Of a DNA stretch of 64,000 nucleotides, positions 26,137 through 34,885 are shown in pieces; position 1 is the first letter of the stretch, and each line of letters opens with the position of its first letter. The translations under genes and the position numbers were made by a program. The stretch is from CAYLRY01 sp964386535 (GTDB taxonomy: Bacteria > Chloroflexota > Dehalococcoidia > Dehalococcoidales > UBA3254), in the NCBI GenBank assembly GCA_964386535.1, contig CAYLRY010000005.1:1-64000 (forward strand). Direction: 5' to 3'. The notes under the pieces are model-generated. The model had not been told where the DNA came from. It made no database searches and saw only the letters and a program-made list of their open reading frames with translations.

Positions 26137-27831
26137 TTGAAAAGGCTATTGATACCCCTGGCAGCTATCTTAGTCTGCGTTTTTATGATCACTGGTTGCG
26201 GCGGTGATACCACTCCCACTACCACCGCTTCTTCTACCACTCAACCTATTACTACCACTTCACAGATAACCACAAATTCGCCAGCTACTACAACCTCCCA
26301 GGGTATAACAACCAGTATACCATCAGGCACTACTGCGCCTTCAACATCTATAACAACTACAACAACCAACACCAGTGCAAAATATGGCGGCATCATCAGG
26401 GTGATCGATCCGACTGCCCCCGGAACCCCTATCGGTGCTCCCTGGGAGACCAGCGGAGGATCTGTGCTTTGTATGCAACTCTGCTTACAGTTTCCTGTCA
26501 AAGAGCAACTTGGTGGTAAACAAACTCCAAATATCGCCACATCTATAGATGTAGTTCCAGATCAGGCTAATCCCTCTCTCACCTTGAACTTCCGGAAGGG
26601 TGTAAAGTTCCATGATGGCACCGATCTAACCGCTCAGGCTGTCAAATGGAATTTTGAAAAGCAGGCAGCCGGCAACATGTACGCCAGCGTTACACGTTAC
26701 TGGAAATCTTTGGAAGTGCTGGATGATTATACATTAAGGGTTAATTTGACAACCTACTTCAACCGGTCTACCAGATCATATGCTGACTCAGTGACCTACG
26801 TAATTTCGCCAACCGCTTTTGAAAAGAACGGTATTGATTGGATAAGATGGCATATGGTGGGTACTGGACCGTTCGTTCAGAAAGACTTCCAGAGAGATGT
26901 ATCCTTAACTACAACCAGGAATAATAATTACTGGGAGGAGGGTAAACCTTATCTTGATGGCGTAACTTACCTGTTTGTAGCGGACGAAATGACCAGAGTA
27001 GCCCTCTTTAAATCAGGTGGAGGAGAGATACTCAATACCAACGGCAATGGTAGAATAGCCCAGGAAATGGAAGCTGCCGGGTATAATATTTTAAAACAAG
27101 CCGGCGGAGCCTCGGTTCTGGTCCCGGACAGCCTTAATAGTGATTCACCCTGGTCAAATCTGAAAGTTAGACAGGCAGCAGAGTATGCCATTGACAAGGA
27201 ATCTATCACCAAAACCTTTGGTTATGGATATTGGGAAACCGCATACCAGATAAACAGCTCTACTTCAATAGCTTATGACAAGAATATTCCCGGCCGCAAG
27301 TATGATGTGGCTAAAGCCAAACAACTTTTGTCTGAAGCGGGTTATCCCAATGGCTTTAAAACAAAGATCATCGCTCAGAATACTGCCAACCGTGATATTG
27401 TAGTAGCTCTTCAATCATTTCTGGGTAAAGTGGGCATTCAATGCGACATCGAGATGGCAGAGTCATCCAAATACCAGGCATATACCAGCGGCACCTGGAA
27501 AAACGCCCTGATTTTTAATCCCCTCATGGAATGGGCCAATCCTACTGTGGCTTTTAATTTCTTCTTCGGCGTACCCACCTCCTGGTTCCAGAGTTTAAGC
27601 AAACCTGAAGGCTGGAAAGAAGCAGTGGCGGCAGCTTCCACTTCTCCCTCACTGGATGCGGCTTTGTGCCAGAAAGTTGAAAACATGGCTTATGAAGATG
27701 CCATGGTCATACCTATTTATTTTAGTTCTTCCATGTGGGCGTTAAAAACCAACGTAAAGGACTCTTATATGGGAACGCGCGGCGCTAACACCTGGTGGGA
27801 ACCTCAACTGGCCTGGTTAGACAACAAATAA
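26137..27831 (+). CDS. ABC transporter substrate-binding lipoprotein (family 5, dipeptide/oligopeptide type)
   Basis: A secreted lipoprotein of 564 aa. A basic hydrophobic signal leads to the lipobox ITGC (Cys21). A Thr/Ser-rich linker covers residues 25-80, then comes an SBP_bac_5 domain with typical strings near its start (LRKGVKFHDG-like: FRKGVKFHDGTDL). The start is TTG, 5 nt after AGGAGG. No permease or ATPase genes are adjacent, so it is an orphan binding protein that must join another transporter or act as a sensor. Such proteins bind peptides, nickel chelates, sugars or aromatic compounds, so the ligand cannot be called. Confidence 0.92.
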   Translation: MKRLLIPLAAILVCVFMITGCGGDTTPTTTASSTTQPITTTSQITTNSPATTTSQGITTSIPSGTTAPSTSITTTTTNTSAKYGGIIRVIDPTAPGTPIGAPWETSGGSVLCMQLCLQFPVKEQLGGKQTPNIATSIDVVPDQANPSLTLNFRKGVKFHDGTDLTAQAVKWNFEKQAAGNMYASVTRYWKSLEVLDDYTLRVNLTTYFNRSTRSYADSVTYVISPTAFEKNGIDWIRWHMVGTGPFVQKDFQRDVSLTTTRNNNYWEEGKPYLDGVTYLFVADEMTRVALFKSGGGEILNTNGNGRIAQEMEAAGYNILKQAGGASVLVPDSLNSDSPWSNLKVRQAAEYAIDKESITKTFGYGYWETAYQINSSTSIAYDKNIPGRKYDVAKAKQLLSEAGYPNGFKTKIIAQNTANRDIVVALQSFLGKVGIQCDIEMAESSKYQAYTSGTWKNALIFNPLMEWANPTVAFNFFFGVPTSWFQSLSKPEGWKEAVAAASTSPSLDAALCQKVENMAYEDAMVIPIYFSSSMWALKTNVKDSYMGTRGANTWWEPQLAWLDNK

Positions 27832-27850
27832 CCAACCTTAAGAATATAAC

Positions 27851-27894
27851 AAAAACAGGAAAACCCCCGCCTGTGCGGGGGTTTTCCTGTTTTT
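27851..27894. terminator. Strong bidirectional terminator
   Basis: A perfect 16-bp stem (27855-27870 / 27875-27890) with a CTGT loop, flanked by A5 on the left and T4 on the right. It stops both the lipoprotein gene and the minus-strand CorA-like gene, whose stop codon abuts the stem. Confidence 0.93.
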
Positions 27895-29359
27895 AGCCCT
27901 TAAGCCATCCCAACCTGTAGAAAACCCATCCCAGAATAGAAGCCAGAATCCCGATAGCGCCGAATAATTGCCATAGCTCGATTGGCCATGGGTTGCCAAT
28001 TATATTGCTGCCGAATAAGCCAAACACAGCCGGGATTATACCCAAGCAGGTAATTACAGCGATAATTCTCATGACTTTATTCAGTTCGAAGGACGTGGTA
28101 TTGATATACAGGTCTATCAAGGAAAGCAGGTTCTCACGGGCATTTTCAGCCGTTTCCTGCAAGTAAGTAGCTTCGTCGGTTAAAATATCGAACACCCTTT
28201 CATGCTTTTCAGTAAAACCTTCCAGAGATACTCGTCTGGAGGTAATCATGGAGGTAATCTCTTTTTTATGCATTAAAGAAGGAACCAGTTGATTGACTTC
28301 TTTTTTTAGATGGAAAGTTGTCTCCAGAAAATCAGATGGTCTTTCCTTCAAAGGAATGTTCTCCAGCTTAAGGATTTCCTGTTCCAGAGCCGTTATGATT
28401 TGTTTATCCTTCTCTAGGGTGTACTTTAATATGGTATACAGCACCGAGACAACCAGAGGTTCACCGGCGGTGTGGTATTTTTTAGCTTTTTCAACCAGGG
28501 CTGAAAAAAGACTATTATTGGCCTTTGAAAGGGTGATAATATTATCTCCGCAGCAAACTACCAGCAGTCCGAACCGGTCTACCGTAAACCGCCGTGTGCC
28601 TTTTTTATAAAGGGTAAGGTTGGCTATTCTGGCAAAAATCATGGAATAATTATCAAAATAGTCGACTCTAGGATAAGACTCTTCTACCAGTTCGCTTTCA
28701 AGCACCAGTCTGGGTATCCCAAGGGCTTTATCCAAATCTTCAAAATCATCATCAGAGATGGAAGAAAAATCTATCCATGTATGAGAGCCGTTTACCAGGT
28801 ATTCACTTAGCCGGTTTAACGAAACTTTATTCTGTACATTTTCCAGTGCGCCATTTACCAACTTTATTTCCATAGGCGGTATCACCACTTCCTCAGTGAC
28901 AACAGCCGGTTTTTGCTTCATTTTACTGACCGCTCTACCACCCACGGCAATCAATCGGGTAACGCGAAACAGACGCAATACTGGCGACCAGCGGGCGAAC
29001 CTGCCGGTGGTTTGGATCAAATCTAAAAAAGGTAAAACAATGACCAGAAGGTCCAATAAATGCCAGGGATTTAAAATATACCGGACTACATTGGGGGCCA
29101 GAGCAGCTTTAAGCACGTATTCAATTATGAAGATTCCCAGAATGGTATAGTCAATGAACCTTAAAGATACAGCTACGTCCTCCGGGAGTTCCCATAAGAG
29201 ACGGATCAATATGATCGGGATTAATATGATAGCCAGGAATATCATTAAACTATCAGGTAATAACAGGTTAACCATATCCCTCAGTTTCTTTTTGGGGTCT
29301 TCTTCAACAGAAGTATTACTAACAATCGCTTGAGGTAGGGTTTCCATGGGCACAGTCAT
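27893..29359 (-). CDS. Voltage-sensor-domain/CorA-like fusion, predicted cation channel or transporter
   Basis: A membrane protein of 488 aa joining two known modules. Residues 34-142 look like an S1-S4 voltage sensor: S1 34-56; S2 69-87 with Glu80; S3 98-115 with the NPWHLLD pattern and Asp103; S4 with Arg120, 123, 129, 132 and 135 at three-residue steps. Residues 160-488 resemble the CorA metal-ion transporter fold: a long cytosolic domain, then two C-terminal helices (about 431-449 and 461-481). The CorA GMN signature is changed to GSN (450-452). AAGGAGG precedes ATG. The modules are visible; coupling of voltage to Mg/Co/Ni flux is inference. Confidence 0.8.
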   Translation of the reverse strand: MTVPMETLPQAIVSNTSVEEDPKKKLRDMVNLLLPDSLMIFLAIILIPIILIRLLWELPEDVAVSLRFIDYTILGIFIIEYVLKAALAPNVVRYILNPWHLLDLLVIVLPFLDLIQTTGRFARWSPVLRLFRVTRLIAVGGRAVSKMKQKPAVVTEEVVIPPMEIKLVNGALENVQNKVSLNRLSEYLVNGSHTWIDFSSISDDDFEDLDKALGIPRLVLESELVEESYPRVDYFDNYSMIFARIANLTLYKKGTRRFTVDRFGLLVVCCGDNIITLSKANNSLFSALVEKAKKYHTAGEPLVVSVLYTILKYTLEKDKQIITALEQEILKLENIPLKERPSDFLETTFHLKKEVNQLVPSLMHKKEITSMITSRRVSLEGFTEKHERVFDILTDEATYLQETAENARENLLSLIDLYINTTSFELNKVMRIIAVITCLGIIPAVFGLFGSNIIGNPWPIELWQLFGAIGILASILGWVFYRLGWLKG

Positions 29360-29429
29360 AATACCTCCTTGATGTATAAGCTAAATAGCGGATGTTGTTT
29401 TTTGCGGCAAAATTAAGCTATATGAAACC

Positions 29430-29666
29430 TTAACCTCCCACGATTACAGGCAGGAAGACCACCTCAAGAAAGGACTTACCCTGACATTGGTGACTGGCGG
29501 CTAAAAGGGTCATTTCCTCAAACGAATTCACTACCTGTCCATCTAGGGTGATTATCAAATCCTGGGAGAATGGAAAATATCTGGCTTGTTGAAAGTCTAT
29601 TATTTCTCCGGTTTCATCCCAACCCAATCCGCATACTTTAAGCTTAGGTAACGTTTGCACAGGCAC
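29430..29666 (-). CDS. MoaD/ThiS-like sulfur-carrier protein
   Basis: A small protein of 78 aa ending exactly in Gly-Gly, with C-terminus VVFLPVIVGG, the beta-grasp MoaD pattern (hydrophobic strand, LPPV, GG tail). MoaD carries thiocarboxylate sulfur for molybdopterin synthesis, and related carriers serve thiamine or tungsten cofactors. The start appears to be GTG (29666, or GTG 29660) with no clear Shine-Dalgarno, which lowers confidence in the N-terminus. No E1 (MoeB/ThiF) or MoaE gene is in the window. Placement among five molybdoenzyme catalytic subunits supports a cofactor role. Confidence 0.65.
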   Translation of the reverse strand: MPVQTLPKLKVCGLGWDETGEIIDFQQARYFPFSQDLIITLDGQVVNSFEEMTLLAASHQCQGKSFLEVVFLPVIVGG

Positions 29667-29806
29667 TCATTATTGCCAAGATATTAGCATTCATATTCAA
29701 AAAACATTATACTTTACTTTATCAGTCAGGGGAAACCTCCTGGCAAATTTAAACTTGAAAAGTCTGGCACATCCTGGAACCTGTTTCTTTTTTAAGGAGC
29801 AAATCC

Positions 29807-30730
29807 GTGAATGAAATAACATATTTGAGACCCCAGTCTTTAAGGGAAGCTCTGGTTCTACTGAAGGAATACCGAGATAGGGCCGTGATTATGGCTGGAG
29901 GCACTGACCTGCTAGCCAGGTTAAAAAAGAGACAGGCAACGCCTCAGGTGGTGATCAATATCCAGGGGATTCATGAACTTGAGTATATACATTATCATGA
30001 TGGAGAAGGATTGCATATTGGTGCATTGACGCCTTTATCCTATATAGAGAAATCTGCAACAGTATGCAGGCTGTTTCCGGTCCTGGGAGAGGCAGCCGGT
30101 TTAATGGCATCGCCCAGTATTCGCTGTCATGCTACTATTGGCGGCAATCTGGGCAATGCTGCACCTTCAGCGGATATCGTGCCTGCCCTCCTGGTGTTAG
30201 ACGCAGTTATTATAACAAACGGAATTCAAGGAGAAAAAAAGATTCCAGTGGATAAATTTTTCACTGGACCCGGCGTGACTGTTTTACAGCCTGGAGAGAT
30301 AATTTCAGAAATATTTATCCCTGAACTTACACCGGGAAGTAGAGCAGTGTATCTTAAGCAAAAACGGAGAGAAGGAGCCGACCTGGCAGTAGCCGGGGTA
30401 GCTGTTATGCTAACTATGAATATGGATGAGCATGAAGATACGGCAGATAGGTCTCTTATTAAGAATTACCTTATAATTAAAGAAATAAAAATTGCCCTGG
30501 CGGCAGTAGCGCCTACACCGATACGGGCCGGGGAAGCTGAAAAAGTATTGCGAGGTAAAAATGCCACCAGGTTATTGATTGATGAGACAGGCAGGGTGGC
30601 GTCCTCTGAGTCAAAACCTATTGACGATGTCCGCAGTTCTGCCGATTACAGGAGAAAACTGGTTGCTGTGCTGACAACCCGCGCCATTAGACAGGCTATA
30701 AAGTTAGAATACCCGGAGGAACACACTTGA
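29807..30730 (+). CDS. Molybdenum hydroxylase FAD subunit (CoxM/XdhB type)
   Basis: A 307-aa FAD-binding subunit of a xanthine-oxidase-family dehydrogenase. FAD motifs MAGGTDLL (near 31-38) and TIGGNLGNAAPSAD (near 110-123) are intact, and the CO dehydrogenase flavoprotein C-terminal domain follows. The GTG start lies 7 nt after AAGGAG. It overlaps the 2Fe-2S gene by 4 nt (TTGA). It lacks the Cys-rich insertion seen in the second FAD subunit of this operon. Confidence 0.92.
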   Translation: MNEITYLRPQSLREALVLLKEYRDRAVIMAGGTDLLARLKKRQATPQVVINIQGIHELEYIHYHDGEGLHIGALTPLSYIEKSATVCRLFPVLGEAAGLMASPSIRCHATIGGNLGNAAPSADIVPALLVLDAVIITNGIQGEKKIPVDKFFTGPGVTVLQPGEIISEIFIPELTPGSRAVYLKQKRREGADLAVAGVAVMLTMNMDEHEDTADRSLIKNYLIIKEIKIALAAVAPTPIRAGEAEKVLRGKNATRLLIDETGRVASSESKPIDDVRSSADYRRKLVAVLTTRAIRQAIKLEYPEEHT

Positions 30731-31221
30731 AAGTAAAAAATATTATACTGAACGTCAATCATAACCAATATGAAATTGAGATAAAAATTACCGCCACTCT
30801 GGCAGAAGTACTTCGTGAACAACTAGGGTTAACTGGTACTAAAATAATGTGTAATGAAGGTGAATGCGGGGCCTGTACGGTGCTGATCGATAGCAGACCG
30901 GTTCTTTCCTGTATGACCCTGGCTATTGATTGCGAGAATAAAAATATTCTGACTATTGAAGGAATGGCCGATCCGCTTACCGGGAACCTTCATCCCATCC
31001 AGCAAGCCTTTGTGGCAAAAAGCGGAATGCAATGCGGGATCTGTACGCCCGGTATGATATTAACTGCCAAAGCTCTGCTGGATGAAAATCCGGCTCCTAC
31101 CGAAAATGAGGTCAGAAGGGCGCTTTCCGGAAACCTGTGCCGTTGTGGTAATTATCAGAGGATAACCGAATGTGTACTGGATGCTGCTGAGCTTATACGC
31201 CAGGGGGGTAAAAATGGCTGA
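30727..31221 (+). CDS. Molybdenum hydroxylase 2Fe-2S subunit (CoxS/HcrC type)
   Basis: A 164-aa subunit with the two standard [2Fe-2S] sites: plant-type Cys42/47/50/62 (CNEGECGAC) and helical-domain Cys103/106/138/140 (CGIC...CRC). It carries electrons from the molybdenum centre to FAD. TTG start coupled to the FAD gene; overlaps the large subunit by 8 nt. Length equals the family norm (about 160). Confidence 0.95.
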   Translation: MKVKNIILNVNHNQYEIEIKITATLAEVLREQLGLTGTKIMCNEGECGACTVLIDSRPVLSCMTLAIDCENKNILTIEGMADPLTGNLHPIQQAFVAKSGMQCGICTPGMILTAKALLDENPAPTENEVRRALSGNLCRCGNYQRITECVLDAAELIRQGGKNG

Positions 31222-33556
31222 AGAATTCAGAGTGCTTGGTAAAAACTTCATTCGGAAAGATGCTATTGAGAAAGCCCAGGGAACAGCCAGGTATATCGCT
31301 GATATCCAGTTGCCGGGCATGTTACATGCCAGATTTTTACGCAGTCCTTATGCTCATGCCAGGATAAAAAGGATAGATACAACTAAAGCGGAGGCTCTGC
31401 CAGGCGTTAAATGTATATTAACCTTTAAAAATGTACCTCAGGTACACCCGCAGAGGAAGTTTGAACTACTTCTGGATGAGACGGTTCATCATCAGGGTGA
31501 AGAAGTAGCCGTGGTGGCTGCCCTAACCACGGATATAGCCGAAGAAGCTCTCAAAATGATTGAGGTTGAATATGAAGTGCTGCCGGCTATAATTGATTAC
31601 AAAGAAGCAACCCGGCCGGAAGCTCCCCTGGCGCATCTTGATTATGGAACCAATATTTATAAAGGAACAGCAGTCTCTAAGATTCCCAGACTGGACAAGG
31701 ACGGTTGGTTAAGGCTTCAGGTTGGGGATGTGGAGAAAGGCTTCGCAGAAGCTGATTTTGTCCTTGAAGGAACCTATGAAACCCCTTTGCAATATAATTG
31801 CTCACCCATGCCGCGCTGCGTGGTATGTGAATGGCAGGGAGAAAAATTGACCTGCTGGGCGGATACCCAGTTGCCCCTTTATTTGTGGCGGGATCTGGCG
31901 AGCAGTCTGGGTTTGCCTCAGTCTAACATACGCCTGGTATGCAATTATGCAGTCGGCGGATATGGAGGGAAGTCTCCTGAAAAAACCGCTACCCTGGTTG
32001 CCATTTTAGCCAGACGGACCGGGAGGCCGGTTAAAGCCCTTTTCAGCCGTGCCGAAGACTTTATCGGTACCCACCATAGAATCAATTACCTTAACTTTAA
32101 TAAGATAGGAGTAAAGAAAGACGGGACCATTACTGCCATGCAAAGCCGGATTTTAGCCAACTGGGGCAGCGATACCGTCGTACCCTTTATCTGTCAATCT
32201 ACCGCAATCCTGGATGCCTGTACCATGTTTTATAAATGGCAAAATTCTCTGGCTGAAGCTCAGGGTATTTTAACCAATATCTTGGGCTATGGCTCAATGA
32301 ATGGCTTCGGCGATCCTGAAGCCATTTACAGCGTGGAGAGATTGATTGATGAAGCAGCGGAAAAAATTGGCTGGGACCCGGTGGAATTCCGCCACAGGAA
32401 TATCATCCGCTATGGAGACCGGGCTCTGGAGTACAGGGAAGTATTAAACGGTTGGACGGAATGGGGGATTGTCGGAAAGGATATGGACAGTTTCCCTGAG
32501 ATTATCCGGAAATGTGCGGAAGCTGCCGGCTGGAAGGACAAATGGAAAGGCTGGCGTATACCCATGTCTGTTGACGGACCGCGCCGGCGGGGTATTGGCA
32601 TAGCAGCCGGATTTCATCATACCTCTGTCTGGCAGTCTTCAGCCATAGTTAAAATGAACCAGGACGGCACTGCCAATGTTCTCTCCGGAGCAGTTGAGAT
32701 AGGGCAGGGTTATGCCACGGCTATAGCACAGGTAGTGGCAGAAACCCTGGGAATCCGCTATGAAGATGTAAATCCTGTTTTAGCTGATACAGCAGCTACC
32801 CCTGCCTCTACAGGAAATGTAGCCAGCACTGGAGTTTCCAGTCCTGTCAGAGCAGCTCAGATGGCAGCCGAGGACGCTAAAGAGAAATTATTGTATCTGG
32901 CAGCTCAGAGGCTCAAAGTTCCGGTGGAACAATTAGAAGCTAGGGACCGCTGTATATGGATCAAAGGCACGGATACCAGAATTCCTCTAGCGGATATCTG
33001 CCTGACCAACTGGCAGGTTACTGGAACAGTTACCAGCCCGCCTTATTGGAGCATCAGAGATGAAAAAACTCACCAGGTAATTCACGGTTTTGCGGCGGCA
33101 GCGACCATTGTTGAAGTGGAAGTGGATACAGAGACAGGTAAGGTGGATTTACTCAGGGTGACTTCCGCCCATGATTGCGGTCGGGCCATTAATCCAGTGA
33201 TTATTGAAAACCAGATTGATCTGGGACTGGTGATGTCACAGGGATGGGTGAGAACAGAAGAATTTATTATTGATCCCAGAACAGGGGTAATAGTTAATCC
33301 CAACCTGCTGGATTATAAAATATGTACGTTCCTGGATGTGCCAGAAAAAGAGAACGTGCATAAAATTTTCGTAGAGAGGCCATGCGCCTGGGGTCCTTTC
33401 GGCGCCAAAGGTATGAGCGAAACCTCAATGTGCGCACTCGGTCCGGCTGTAGCGAATGCCGTGTATAATGCCACCGGAGTCAGGATTTATGATGGCTTTC
33501 TTTCACCGGCCAATATTTTAAAAGCCATTGAAAGAGTAAAAGGGGGAATGAAATAA
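31214..33556 (+). CDS. Molybdenum hydroxylase large subunit (XdhA/HcrA type)
   Basis: Molybdopterin-binding catalytic subunit of 780 aa, starting at ATG 31214 after a G-rich Shine-Dalgarno. GGYGGK, with Tyr in place of the usual Phe of GGFGGK, lies near residue 254. The catalytic Glu is expected in the KGMSE segment near residue 735, which replaces the common KGVGE. The family hydroxylates N-heterocycles, aldehydes and purines or, in the 4-hydroxybenzoyl-CoA reductase branch, removes a phenolic hydroxyl. The companion FAD subunit with a Cys-rich loop favours the latter branch. A TAATG overlap links it to the 350-aa gene. Confidence 0.93.
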   Translation: MAEEFRVLGKNFIRKDAIEKAQGTARYIADIQLPGMLHARFLRSPYAHARIKRIDTTKAEALPGVKCILTFKNVPQVHPQRKFELLLDETVHHQGEEVAVVAALTTDIAEEALKMIEVEYEVLPAIIDYKEATRPEAPLAHLDYGTNIYKGTAVSKIPRLDKDGWLRLQVGDVEKGFAEADFVLEGTYETPLQYNCSPMPRCVVCEWQGEKLTCWADTQLPLYLWRDLASSLGLPQSNIRLVCNYAVGGYGGKSPEKTATLVAILARRTGRPVKALFSRAEDFIGTHHRINYLNFNKIGVKKDGTITAMQSRILANWGSDTVVPFICQSTAILDACTMFYKWQNSLAEAQGILTNILGYGSMNGFGDPEAIYSVERLIDEAAEKIGWDPVEFRHRNIIRYGDRALEYREVLNGWTEWGIVGKDMDSFPEIIRKCAEAAGWKDKWKGWRIPMSVDGPRRRGIGIAAGFHHTSVWQSSAIVKMNQDGTANVLSGAVEIGQGYATAIAQVVAETLGIRYEDVNPVLADTAATPASTGNVASTGVSSPVRAAQMAAEDAKEKLLYLAAQRLKVPVEQLEARDRCIWIKGTDTRIPLADICLTNWQVTGTVTSPPYWSIRDEKTHQVIHGFAAAATIVEVEVDTETGKVDLLRVTSAHDCGRAINPVIIENQIDLGLVMSQGWVRTEEFIIDPRTGVIVNPNLLDYKICTFLDVPEKENVHKIFVERPCAWGPFGAKGMSETSMCALGPAVANAVYNATGVRIYDGFLSPANILKAIERVKGGMK

Positions 33557-34608
33557 TGGTTGACCGGCTTTCTGATTACCAGGAGACAAGGCAGGCGGCA
33601 GACTGGCTCGACTGGAACTGGAGAAATCGTGCACAGACTGAATATTACTCAGCCAGAAGTATAGATGAAGCTGTTAACCTTTTGCTGGAATATGGTAAAG
33701 ACGCCAGATTAATGGCCGGAGGAATCGATTTCTTAAGCTTACTGAAGTGCGGGGTAATAACTCCCAAAATCTGGATTAACATTAAAAACATCTCCGGTTT
33801 GCGTTATATCCGGGAGAATGAACAGGGACTTTTCATAGGGACTCTGACCTTGATTAACGATATGGAAAGATCAGCGCTATTAAAAGAACACTATCCCATT
33901 TTATATGAGACTGCCGGAGAAATGGCTTCACCTCAGATAAGAAATATGGCTACGCTGGGTGGCGATCTTTGCCAGGACGTCCGCTGCTGGTATTACCGCC
34001 ACTCTCCGGATACAGGCATCTCTTATGATTGCCGGAGAAAGAGCGAAAGTGGGTTGTGCTATGCCATGGAAGGCGAAAACCAGTACCATGCTATTTTGGG
34101 GGACTTTCCCTGCCGCGCTGTATGCGGTTCGGATATGGCAACCACTTTGCTGGCACTGGATGCCCGCGTCAAAACGATCAGTGCTTCAGGGGGTAGGACA
34201 TTATGGGTAGATGAACTCTATTCACCTCTGGGCTGTACTTTAAATCCCAGCGAAATAATAGTATCTTTCCAAATACCGCCCGTAAGTTCTGATACCAGAC
34301 AGGTGTTTTTGAAGTTTAGAATCAGGAAAGCCATAGATTATGCTATTGTAAGCACTGCCGTAATAATTCGGCTGGAACAGGACATAGTTAAGGATGCAAG
34401 AATTGTGCTTGGAGGTGTATCATATAGGCCTTATAGAGCTACTCAGGCTGAAAATGTTCTCTCAGGGCAAAAACTCACGCCGGCACTAGCTGAAGAAGCA
34501 GCCGCTTTGGCTTTAAACGGAGCCTCTCCTCTCAGCCGGAATGGATATAAAATAACCATCGCCGAGACGCTGGTGAAAAGAGCGATAATGGGAGAGCGCT
34601 ACCTATAA
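33556..34608 (+). CDS. Molybdenum hydroxylase FAD subunit with [4Fe-4S]-type loop (HcrB-like)
   Basis: A second FAD subunit, 350 aa. MAGGID (53-58) and TLGGDL (133-138) replace the usual FAD motifs conservatively. Residues 139-190 contain six Cys (139, 144, 159, 168, 186, 190) in an insertion resembling the [4Fe-4S] loop of the 4-hydroxybenzoyl-CoA reductase beta subunit. That cluster lets HcrABC run the low-potential reductive direction. The start overlaps the large-subunit stop (TAATG). Having two FAD subunits, one with and one without the loop, around one large and one small subunit is unusual. Confidence 0.88.
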   Translation: MVDRLSDYQETRQAADWLDWNWRNRAQTEYYSARSIDEAVNLLLEYGKDARLMAGGIDFLSLLKCGVITPKIWINIKNISGLRYIRENEQGLFIGTLTLINDMERSALLKEHYPILYETAGEMASPQIRNMATLGGDLCQDVRCWYYRHSPDTGISYDCRRKSESGLCYAMEGENQYHAILGDFPCRAVCGSDMATTLLALDARVKTISASGGRTLWVDELYSPLGCTLNPSEIIVSFQIPPVSSDTRQVFLKFRIRKAIDYAIVSTAVIIRLEQDIVKDARIVLGGVSYRPYRATQAENVLSGQKLTPALAEEAAALALNGASPLSRNGYKITIAETLVKRAIMGERYL

Positions 34609-34822
34609 CCGTTATGCCTTTAAATTCGACTTAATGAGGCTTAACTCACTTTTTACACCTCGGTTTGCCACATAGAAGCGGACTTGATCATTTCCTGTCT
34701 TACAACTTCGAGATTGTTACCATCCTGTTAGCTTGATGGATGTTAGATATTGCTGTAATGACAGGTAGATAAAAAAGAACACGTTACAACCAGCAGTAAA
34801 ATTGGAAAATAATACTCAAAAA

Positions 34823-34858
34823 AGCAGGCCATGGAGTTTTTCCACAGCCTGCTGGTTT
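34823..34858. terminator. Bidirectional terminator between convergent genes
   Basis: Arms AGCAGGC (34823-34829) and GCCTGCT (34847-34853), with further pairing inside (ATGG/CCA). The stem is followed by GGTTTTT on the plus strand and preceded by AAAAA, giving a T tract on the minus strand. It serves both the molybdenum hydroxylase operon and the DUF169 gene. Confidence 0.75.
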
Positions 34859-34885
34859 TTATAAGGTTAAGATTGTAAAAACCGA

